Part shown: in pieces, positions 46,524 to 53,781 of the stretch
Layout of the letters: each line of letters begins with the position of its first letter
Position numbering within the stretch: the stretch's first letter is position 1
From: an uncultured Kiloniellaceae bacterium
GTDB taxonomy: Bacteria; Pseudomonadota; Alphaproteobacteria; Kiloniellales; Kiloniellaceae
Assembly (NCBI GenBank): GCA_947500035.1
Contig: CANMQP010000013.1
Span: forward strand, 124,001 to 188,000
Length of the DNA stretch: 64,000 nucleotides
Reading direction: 5' to 3'
Translations under genes and position numbers: made by a program
Notes under the pieces: generated by a model
Databases searched by the model: none
The model's input: the letters and a program-made list of their open reading frames with translations, nothing else
What the model was told of the DNA's origin: nothing

Positions 46524-47153
46524 ATGAGTCCTCGATCCATGCCTGAAGAATATGAATCGGATAGCACGCAGCAACAGGGCCAGCGCCGCAGAAAAGGCCC
46601 AAAAAAAGCGACGGCACGTTACCTGGAAAATGCTGCGCTCTATCACCTGGAGCGTTACGCGACCTCACGGTCACATTTGGCGCGTCTGCTGATGATGAGA
46701 GTTGAACGTTCTGCTCGTGCGCACGGCACGGACCGGGAGGAGGGTGCAAAGCAGATTGACGCGATTCTGGACAAGCTGGTGCGCAACGGCCTGCTCGACG
46801 ATCGGGGATATGCCGAGACGCGGGCGCGCAGTCTGCATCGGCGCGGTACCTCGGCGCGCGGCATTCGCGCCGATTTGGCCGCAAAGGGTGTCGCGGCAGA
46901 TCTCATCGAATCCGCTCTCACCGGCCTTAGAGAGCAGAGCGCGGACCCGGAGGTCACCGCCGCCATTGTCTACGCAAGAAAGCGGCGGCTCGGTCCCTAT
47001 CGGGTTGAAGCACAGCGCGCGGAGAAACGTGACAGAGACATGGCAGCGCTCGGCCGAAAGGGGTTCAGCTATGACTTGGTGCGTCGGATCATCGATGCAG
47101 AGAATCCCGAGGCCGTCGAGACCATGCGCGATCAGACTGGGGATTGGTCTTAA
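46524..47153 (+). CDS. recX: RecX family regulator of RecA
   Basis: RecX binds RecA filaments and modulates recombination and the SOS response. The 209-residue protein has a charged N-terminal extension and tandem three-helix RecX repeats (ALYHLERYATSRSHLARLLMMRV, then LLDDRGYAETRARSLHRRGTSARGIRADLAAKGV and a third repeat). An alternative start is the ATG at 46539. Usually recX is near recA, which is not seen here. The TPR gene starts 17 bp after it. Confidence 0.9.
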   Translation: MSPRSMPEEYESDSTQQQGQRRRKGPKKATARYLENAALYHLERYATSRSHLARLLMMRVERSARAHGTDREEGAKQIDAILDKLVRNGLLDDRGYAETRARSLHRRGTSARGIRADLAAKGVAADLIESALTGLREQSADPEVTAAIVYARKRRLGPYRVEAQRAEKRDRDMAALGRKGFSYDLVRRIIDAENPEAVETMRDQTGDWS

Positions 47154-47169
47154 ACGGCAGGAAGATACC

Positions 47170-47652
47170 ATGGCAGGCAAAACGACGCTTCGCGGCATTG
47201 CGGCCGCCCTCGTCTTTCTCTTTGTAAGCCCACCGCCTGTTCAGACCGCAGGTCCGGTCGGTGGTTACGAATCCGACGACACCTCAGACGGGAACAGCGA
47301 ACTGGCGAAGGCCATCAAGCTGATCGAGCTGGGCAGCTATGCCTCGGCGATCCCCCTGCTGGAAAAGGCGATTGCGGTAAACCCGCGCAATCCCGATGCC
47401 TTTAGTCTCATGGGCTTCAGCCGCCGTAAGCTGGGAGAACGGGATAGCGCGCTGCAATACTACCTCAAAGCGCTGGAACTCGAACCGCAACACCTTGGAG
47501 CCAACGAATATCTTGGCGAGCTCTATCTGGAAACGTCGGATCTGGCGCGCGCCCAAGAGCGGCTGCAGGTTCTAAAACAGGCCTGCGGAACCAAATGCGA
47601 CCAGTACCTCGAACTCAAAAAGGCGATCTCAGATTTTAGAAGTGCGAACTAG
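47170..47652 (+). CDS. Secreted tetratricopeptide-repeat protein
   Basis: This is a 160-residue protein with a signal peptide (hydrophobic core about 8-20, cleavage near VQTA-G). At least two TPR motifs follow (AIKLIELGSYASAIPLLEKA and AFSLMGFSRRKLGERDSALQYYLKAL, with a further repeat to about 125). The C-terminal part has two Cys (QACGTKC) that may form a disulphide. AGGAAG lies 5 nt upstream of the ATG. It may serve as a periplasmic scaffold, with partners unknown. Confidence 0.85.
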   Translation: MAGKTTLRGIAAALVFLFVSPPPVQTAGPVGGYESDDTSDGNSELAKAIKLIELGSYASAIPLLEKAIAVNPRNPDAFSLMGFSRRKLGERDSALQYYLKALELEPQHLGANEYLGELYLETSDLARAQERLQVLKQACGTKCDQYLELKKAISDFRSAN

Positions 47653-47744
47653 GTTGAGAATCAGGGTGCCGCCTGGGATTTGCCTCACAAGGGCTGCCGC
47701 GGACCTGCCTTGGAATACATCCGCTCGATTGAGCGGGATAGGCA

Positions 47745-49463
47745 CTATCCGGCTGTTGCGTCAGGCTTCTTCGCAGCCCTGTTGATTTTAGCCTCTTGCG
47801 GCTTTTCCGGCAGCTCCAGGTCCGTCGCAGCCGGAATGACCCTGACCGTCAGGCCTTCTTCCCGGCCCCGAACCTCGATGCGGTGGCTGGCAAAGCTCTT
47901 CGTATCGAGGCTTGCCAGCTGAGCCACCGGATCGGAAATCACCAGTTGCGCGCCGAATTCCTTGGTCATGGTCTCAAGCCGGCTTGCGGTATTGACCGCG
48001 TCGCCGATCGCGGTCACCGAAGTTACCGAACCATACCCCATCTCGCCAACAATCACAGGTCCGACATGAATCCCGATCCCGATCCGCAACGGCGTCTTGA
48101 GATCGTTGGCCAGGGCTCGATTCAAGTCTTCAAGACGCTCTGCCATAGCGCGCGCGGCGGCCAGCGCGTTGCGACTGCCCGATTCGGGTCCGCGTTCGAT
48201 ACCGAACAAGGCCATGACGCCGTCACCGATGAACTTGTCGAGCCGCCCGCCGCTGGCTTCGACCGCTGCCCCCATGGCCGCGAAATAACGGTTTAGGATG
48301 AAGACGACATCATAGGGCAGCTTGTGCTCAGCCAGAGTGGTAAACCCGCGCAGATCTGCGAAAAGGATCGCAATTTCCCGCTCCTGGCCCTGCAGATAAT
48401 CGGCCCCGCCCTCGGCCTGGCGGGGACTGACACTGGGCGGAAGCACCGGTGTGACCTCCAGATCGGCCTGCGGCCGTGTTTGGCATGCAAGGCGTTGATT
48501 GGGCGGTGCGCCCACCCGCTCGAGAACACGTTTTTCCTCGAGACTGGGCGGCGGCAAATCTTCTGAGCCCGTGCCGATGCGCACGCGGCAGGTCGAGCAG
48601 CGGCCACGGCCGCCACAGACCGACGCATGTCCGATCCCGGCGCCGCGGCTGGCCTCCAAAATCGTCGTGCCCTGAACCACCGCGACACGGCGCCCGTCCG
48701 GATAGGTCAGGTGGACCAGGCCGCGCAGGCGGTCCAGCATCCGTCGGACCACCCGCCCAGACAGCGAGAGAAGCAGGAGCGCCGCCAAAACGCCGAGGAC
48801 GATGTTGTCGAGCAGCGCGATCTGCGCCGCCTGCGTACGGGTCGCTAACTGCACCGTGGCTTCAACTTCCTGCAGCCACGTCGGGTCCTGCGCCAGAACC
48901 GCAATCTGCTGCCCGGCGACAAAGGCCCCGACCGCGGCCAGGACAGGCACCAGCAATGCAAGCGCCGCGAGATAAGGCAAGACCCGAGGATACCAGGGCT
49001 TGAGCCTGAGCCAGAAGTGCACCCCGAGACAACCATGGACCCAAACGACCGCGATCGTAATGAGTTGCCTGATGCCGTAGTCAGGACGCAAAACGAAAAA
49101 AACCAGGAGCACACGGAAGTAGTTGCCCTCGAGATCAAAGACTTCATGGGCAAATCGCGTTCCTAGGATGTGCAAAACCAGAAGGGGCGGGATCGCGAAG
49201 CCCAGGAGCGTTTGCCAGAACTCCCAGGCTGGCATCTTCAGACGGCGACGCTGGTACAATGCCCAGAAGGCCAGGAGAACATGCAGGAGCAACGCTGTGT
49301 AAAAAAGGACGCTAACCGGAAAAAAACGCCAGAAAGCAAGGAAAACGCGACGGCCAGCCTCCATCCATTCAAGCGATACGATCCCAAGCGCATGGTTCGC
49401 ATAGTGGGTAAAGACAAACGCCATCAGAAACAGGCCGCTCCAGAGGCGTAATCGACGGACCAT
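47745..49463 (-). CDS. Membrane-anchored class III adenylate cyclase with [2Fe-2S] domain
   Basis: This is a 572-aa signalling enzyme. Residues 1-235 form five to six helices with His at 20, 24, 61, 98, 106, 143 and 149, as in heme-b binding anchors of the succinate-dehydrogenase type. Residues about 250-340 are a ferredoxin domain with Cys 283, 289, 292 and 327 (C-x5-C-x2-C...C). Residues about 360-545 are a class III cyclase with metal Asp370 and Asp414, adenine-selecting Lys410 and Asp488, and transition-state Asn491 and Arg495. All catalytic residues are therefore present. It probably makes cAMP in response to redox or quinone state, like CyaC-type enzymes in rhizobia (from memory). Confidence 0.9.
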   Translation of the reverse strand: MVRRLRLWSGLFLMAFVFTHYANHALGIVSLEWMEAGRRVFLAFWRFFPVSVLFYTALLLHVLLAFWALYQRRRLKMPAWEFWQTLLGFAIPPLLVLHILGTRFAHEVFDLEGNYFRVLLVFFVLRPDYGIRQLITIAVVWVHGCLGVHFWLRLKPWYPRVLPYLAALALLVPVLAAVGAFVAGQQIAVLAQDPTWLQEVEATVQLATRTQAAQIALLDNIVLGVLAALLLLSLSGRVVRRMLDRLRGLVHLTYPDGRRVAVVQGTTILEASRGAGIGHASVCGGRGRCSTCRVRIGTGSEDLPPPSLEEKRVLERVGAPPNQRLACQTRPQADLEVTPVLPPSVSPRQAEGGADYLQGQEREIAILFADLRGFTTLAEHKLPYDVVFILNRYFAAMGAAVEASGGRLDKFIGDGVMALFGIERGPESGSRNALAAARAMAERLEDLNRALANDLKTPLRIGIGIHVGPVIVGEMGYGSVTSVTAIGDAVNTASRLETMTKEFGAQLVISDPVAQLASLDTKSFASHRIEVRGREEGLTVRVIPAATDLELPEKPQEAKINRAAKKPDATAG

Positions 49464-49688
49464 AAAAAAAACCTGCTTCTCACGACTTTGGCTGGCAATT
49501 GCGCCAACGAGGATATATTGGGGGCTCCCGGATAGGCAAATCTGCAGTCAACACGATCTCGTTAGGCTTTGCCCTCTGACGGGCTTTAAGGTCGCGATCG
49601 CAGTGCCTTAATCGAAGTGAACCGATTTTGGGATAATACGCAGAACGAAGGTTTCAAAACCTTGAACAAAGAACAGGACGCAGAACGC

Positions 49689-49895
49689 ATGGCGCGCCGC
49701 GAGCGGCGAAAACGGGCACGTCTGCGCGGCATCGACCGCTCCATCCCCTCGCCCTGCATCAGTGTCTGCCAGCTCGACGATGGCTCGGGTCTGTGCATCG
49801 GCTGCCTCCGAAACGTCGATGAGATCCGTGACTGGCCTGTTATGAGCGCGGAAGAGAAAAAAAGCGTCCTGGCGATGATCGAGACCCGAAGATAA
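49689..49895 (+). CDS. DUF1289 family small protein
   Basis: This is a 68-residue protein with the DUF1289 four-cysteine motif. It reads SPCISVCQLD, then LCIGCLRNVDEIRDWPVMS and EEKKSVLAMI. The cysteines (C-x3-C...C-x2-C) suggest metal binding, probably zinc or iron-sulphur; function is unknown. The ATG at 49689 with AGGA 10 nt upstream is chosen; an in-frame GTG at 49617 would add 24 residues. Confidence 0.8.
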   Translation: MARRERRKRARLRGIDRSIPSPCISVCQLDDGSGLCIGCLRNVDEIRDWPVMSAEEKKSVLAMIETRR

Positions 49896-49905
49896 AGTCT
49901 GCCGG

Positions 49906-52257
49906 TCAATGGGAGGCCGGTTCCTGCCGCTCCGCCAGATTTCCGTGCAAGCCATGGGGCAGGGTAATGGTGAGTGTCGTGCCTTCACCGACACGGCTGC
50001 TGATCAATAACTTGCCGCCGTGGAGCTCGATCAGACCCTTGGCGATGGAGAGGCCCAGGCCGGTTCCTTCGTAGCGCCGGGCCAACCGGTCGTCGGCCTG
50101 TGCGAATGGCTGAAAGACCCGGTCGATGTGGCGTTGCGAAATGCCAATCCCCGTATCGGCCACGGTTATCTCGACGCTGTCGTCAAGCGTTCGGGCCGCA
50201 ACGTCGATCGACCCGCCTTCAGGGGTAAACTTCACCGCATTCCCGATGATGTTCAACAGAACCTGCCGGAGCGCCTGGCGGTCGGCGCAAACGCGAATGG
50301 GTGCGGCGTTGGGTGCCACCCGTACCGCGACCTTCGCCTTGCTGGCTTCGAAAGAGAGGAATTCGACAGATGCGCCGACAATTTCCTCCAGATCGAAGGT
50401 TTCCCGCAACAGCCTTTTGCTGCCAGCTTCGATCTGCGCCATTTCGAGGATACCGTTGACAATCTGCAGCAGGTGCTGTCCCGCGCTATTGATCGTCTGG
50501 ATGTAGTCCTTGACCTTCTCCGGCTTGAGTTGACCGATTGTCAGCATCTGCGAAAAGCCGATGATTGCATTCAGGGGCGTTCGCAGTTCATGGCTTGTGG
50601 TCGCAAGAAACGCAGAGGTTACACGCGATGCCGCTTCAGCAGCCTCGGTCGCCTCACGCATCGAGGCCAAGGCCCGCTCCCGCTCCGTCACGTCCGAACC
50701 GACGCCGTGCCACTCTCCACTCGGCCGGCAGCGCCCTGATAGAGATATCCAACGCCGTCCGCCCTGGTGATCGAGTGTCTCAATGACTTCACCGCGAAAG
50801 CCTTGGCCTGCATCAAGCCTCTGCAAAAGCTTACACCAGGCGGTGCCTTCCGACTGTGCCCCGAGCGACTGTGCCCCGAGCGACTGTGCACTGAGCTCTC
50901 TGAAGGTACGGCCGGTCAAGCCGCCCGGGGTTTTTCCGAACAGCAACTCCATGCGTTTCGGCACCGAACGGAGCCGTCCCTCAGGATCCGTTTCCCACAG
51001 CCAGTCGGAAGCCTGCTCTTCATAGGTGTTCATCACCAGCGCAAGGGTTTCGGCATGGCGGGCTTCGTCCAGCCGCGCCAATACGTTACGCGCAAAGGCG
51101 TGATAGACCTGGCTCAGGAAAGCCCCCATCGCGCAGGCGAAGAGCACACAAAGGATAGCCAGCGTGATGAACCCGTCGCCCTCGAGAGTCGCAAACCGCA
51201 AAGCTCCAGGGACCAGGATCGCGCTGGTGAAGGCAATCGCAGCAGAGGGCACAGGTGCCAGTGCCGCAGTTCCGCCGGCCGCTGTACCGAGCCCGACCGC
51301 AATCAGAATGTAGCGTGCGACGGCACTGGCATCGGTGAAGAAGACGGAAAGCGCGATGCCCCACGCCAAGCCCAGAACACCTGCACGATAAGTCATCCGG
51401 CGCAAGGCCCGCTTGGACACCTTCTCAGGCAAAGGACGTTTGTGATTGCGCCACCAGGACCAGAGCGCGGCCAGGACCAGCAGATACACAAACACCGCCC
51501 AGGGAATCAGCAGAACTAAGGGGACCTCCTGCCATAGGATCGCCAGCAGAAACGAAATGTTGGCAAGATTGACCATCATCGTAAAACCGGCCTGCCGCAC
51601 AACGGCTGCAACCTGATCCGGCCTCAAAGCAGCGAAATTTGCCGAATCGTGACTGCGAAAAGGACTCACGATTGCTTCCAACGGTGAGAGAGGCCGCTGT
51701 GAGTCGGAACTGGAGGAACTGCGCGCAACGACAAAGATTCTAAGACCGATCAGAACGGCCGCAAGAGCGGCAAACAAGGTCAGGAGGGACACAAAAAGAT
51801 GTTCCCAGATCGAACGTGCCCCGGGCGGCGGCAAGACCGGTTTTTCCAGTCCCAGACTTCCCCGCAGCTTTCCCTCGAGGAAAACAGGAATTTCGAGCGA
51901 GATGACATCAAGTTTCAATCCGCGGCGCGGGTCGTCCAAGTCCGGGAAAAGATCGTCGGATGACCGCACGACTTCATAGGTTTTGGCAGTGTCGTTGTCG
52001 TGAAAAGATATGCGTAACAGATCATCTGCCACGGCGAGCTGTTGCAGCAGGCCGATCAGGTTCGGTGCCGGTGACGTTGTCAATTCGAACATGGCGAGCG
52101 TCGCGATTCCATTCGCGACGGCTGCCAACTCAGCCTCAGCCAACCTCTGCTGCTCGCGCTCCGAGCTGTGGATGAAGAAACCGACAAAAACCAGCAGGCT
52201 GATCAAACAGACAGCAACCGCAATGTAAGCTCTTCTCCCCTTGCGAACACTGTCCAT
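49906..52257 (-). CDS. Membrane sensor histidine kinase, PAS-containing (paralogue 2)
   Basis: This is a 783-aa kinase with the same architecture as the paralogue at 43639-45933: TM1, periplasmic sensor, TM2, a second block of helices, a PAS domain (EEQASDWLWETDPEG), HisKA and HATPase_c. Motifs seen are SHELRTPLNAIIGFSQML, NIIGNAVKFTPEGG, DTGIGIS and GTGLGLSIAKGL. Relative to paralogue 1 it has a 15-residue insertion from a 3 x 15-bp repeat encoding SLGAQ units in the PAS region. The ATG at 52257 is preferred over a TTG 20 codons upstream, matching the N-terminal length of paralogue 1. Confidence 0.92.
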   Translation of the reverse strand: MDSVRKGRRAYIAVAVCLISLLVFVGFFIHSSEREQQRLAEAELAAVANGIATLAMFELTTSPAPNLIGLLQQLAVADDLLRISFHDNDTAKTYEVVRSSDDLFPDLDDPRRGLKLDVISLEIPVFLEGKLRGSLGLEKPVLPPPGARSIWEHLFVSLLTLFAALAAVLIGLRIFVVARSSSSSDSQRPLSPLEAIVSPFRSHDSANFAALRPDQVAAVVRQAGFTMMVNLANISFLLAILWQEVPLVLLIPWAVFVYLLVLAALWSWWRNHKRPLPEKVSKRALRRMTYRAGVLGLAWGIALSVFFTDASAVARYILIAVGLGTAAGGTAALAPVPSAAIAFTSAILVPGALRFATLEGDGFITLAILCVLFACAMGAFLSQVYHAFARNVLARLDEARHAETLALVMNTYEEQASDWLWETDPEGRLRSVPKRMELLFGKTPGGLTGRTFRELSAQSLGAQSLGAQSEGTAWCKLLQRLDAGQGFRGEVIETLDHQGGRRWISLSGRCRPSGEWHGVGSDVTERERALASMREATEAAEAASRVTSAFLATTSHELRTPLNAIIGFSQMLTIGQLKPEKVKDYIQTINSAGQHLLQIVNGILEMAQIEAGSKRLLRETFDLEEIVGASVEFLSFEASKAKVAVRVAPNAAPIRVCADRQALRQVLLNIIGNAVKFTPEGGSIDVAARTLDDSVEITVADTGIGISQRHIDRVFQPFAQADDRLARRYEGTGLGLSIAKGLIELHGGKLLISSRVGEGTTLTITLPHGLHGNLAERQEPASH
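50851..50895. repeat. 3 x 15-bp tandem repeat inside the second histidine kinase gene
   Basis: There are three units of CGACTGTGCCCCGAG, the third with two changes. On the coding strand it encodes repeated Ala-Gln-Ser-Leu-Gly. It keeps the frame and lies in the PAS region, where the paralogue has no such stretch. Confidence 0.85.
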
Positions 52258-52851
52258 ACCCTCGCCGAACCCTGAACGGGTTACATCGCCCCCTCTTGAA
52301 GGACCCTCAGACAGCAAAGCAACCCCGGCTTTAAGTGCCGAAACGCAACTCTGTACAAACCCACGATTTCATCCCGCCGTCACAGTTCTGGAAAGGGTCA
52401 CCGATTTGTTGCCGTTACTATACAAACAAAAAGTCATTTCGTTAAATGCTGTATACGAATGAAATTATACCCCCTATACGAGATGTTTTTAACCTATTTT
52501 GTCCTTACTGGTGTTTTATTGGAACTTGTCAGCGACTGCGGGAGACGATTTCAACCGAAGCAATGGCTTGAATCGCTGCAGCCAACCTCGATCATTCTCG
52601 TGGCATTCCGGCTCGCTGCCTGCGTCCCTCATCGCCAGCCGATAACGCCTCTCGCTGCTCTTCCATCAGTTCGAGACACAAACCATCTGCGGTCCCGGTG
52701 CTGCGTGCCCCCGGTGCTGCGTGCCCCCGGTCCTGCGCGCCCCCGGTCCTGCGCGCCCCCGGTCCTGCGCGAGAGGGACAGAGCCGGCGACATCAACCCG
52801 GTTCAGTTTTTAGTTGACGCAGAACCCGAACAGCAGCCACGATGTTGCTAC
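52258..52851. other. Intergenic region upstream of the N-heterocycle cluster
   Basis: No gene is recognised. The left part should contain the promoter of the histidine kinase. The right part contains the 16-bp tandem array at 52694-52773. A 140-codon open frame (52459-52881) runs through the array but has no ribosome-binding site or recognisable protein. Confidence 0.5.
52694..52773. repeat. 5 x 16-bp tandem repeat
   Basis: There are five head-to-tail units close to CCCGGTCCTGCGCGCC. The first two read CCCGGTGCTGCGTGCC and the last ends in AG. It is about 150 bp upstream of the xanthine-dehydrogenase-family FAD subunit gene. Confidence 0.85.
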
Positions 52852-52876
52852 ACCAATGCTACATTGGTATGCATAC
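52852..52876. promoter_or_regulatory. Two overlapping palindromes, candidate operator of the N-heterocycle cluster
   Basis: ACCAATG-CTA-CATTGGT (52852-52868) overlaps GTATGCATAC (52867-52876), both perfect. They end 44 bp before the FAD subunit start, next to GATAAAAT, which could be a -10 element. The shape is typical of sites for dimeric GntR- or IclR-type regulators. No regulator gene is adjacent. Confidence 0.45.
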
Positions 52877-52920
52877 GATAAAATAAGCACACGCGAATCA
52901 ACGAGGTGGTGGTTAAGCGT

Positions 52921-53781
52921 ATGGGGGAATTCTCGAGGCCAACTCAGCTCGAAGAAGCCTTGCAGTGCATGAAACAGGGCTCTTGGCGTATTCTCGCCGG
53001 TGGCACGGATTTCTATCCTGCACAGGGCGATCGACCGATCTCCGAGAGCTTGCTTGATCTCACGGCCATCCCCGAACTTCGCGGTATCACAAGAGAAAAC
53101 TCCGGCTGGCGCATCGGTGGCCTGACCACCTGGACCGATGTCATTGAAGCAAGGCTTCCGGCGGCGTTCGACGGCCTTAAGGCGGCGGCCCGGGAAGTCG
53201 GCTCGATCCAGATTCAAAACTGCGGCACCCTGGCCGGGAATATCTGCAATGCATCGCCTGCCGCCGACGGTGTGCCGCCCCTCCTGACTCTGAACGCAGA
53301 GGTCGAACTCGCCTCTCCCAACGGTACCCGCCGCCTGTCCCTGGCGGACTTCATTACCGGAGTCCGGAAAACAGCCTGCCGTCCGGACGAACTGGTCAGT
53401 GCCCTGCTCATTCCCGAAGTCCTGCCCGAGAGCCGGAGTTCGTTTTTAAAACTCGGGGCCCGGCGTTATCTGGTGATCTCGATCGCCATGGTCGCCGTGA
53501 TGATCACACCCGATGCACAGGGTAAGATCGCGGAGGCCCGCGTTTCAGTCGGCTCCTGTTCGCCGGTTGCGCAGCGCCTGAAAGGCCTGGAGGAAAGTCT
53601 GATCGGACGGGCAGCAAAAAGCGGCCTCTCCGAAGCTGTTACGTCCGGGCATGTCGCAGGCCTTGCTCCGATCAATGATACAAGGGGAACCGCCGATTAT
53701 CGCACGGATATCGCAGCAGAGTTGGTTCGACGCGCTTTAGAGCTCGCCGTTGCGTCGATCGGTGAGGCGGGATCCGCATGA
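52921..53781 (+). CDS. Xanthine dehydrogenase family FAD-binding subunit
   Basis: This is the FAD subunit (CoxM/XdhB-like, 286 aa) of a molybdenum hydroxylase, passing electrons from the [2Fe-2S] centres to the external acceptor. It has the FAD motifs ILAGGTDFYP (about 30) and QNCGTLAGNICNASPAADGVP (about 105-125), and the C-terminal CO dehydrogenase flavoprotein domain (VSVGSCSPVAQRL). The ATG at 52921 is preferred; two GTG codons just upstream are alternatives. It overlaps the next gene by ATGA. Confidence 0.93.
   Translation: MGEFSRPTQLEEALQCMKQGSWRILAGGTDFYPAQGDRPISESLLDLTAIPELRGITRENSGWRIGGLTTWTDVIEARLPAAFDGLKAAAREVGSIQIQNCGTLAGNICNASPAADGVPPLLTLNAEVELASPNGTRRLSLADFITGVRKTACRPDELVSALLIPEVLPESRSSFLKLGARRYLVISIAMVAVMITPDAQGKIAEARVSVGSCSPVAQRLKGLEESLIGRAAKSGLSEAVTSGHVAGLAPINDTRGTADYRTDIAAELVRRALELAVASIGEAGSA

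Noticed and set aside
52694-52773. Possible CRISPR array
   Set aside because: The 16-bp units are directly abutting with no spacers, so this is a simple tandem repeat.
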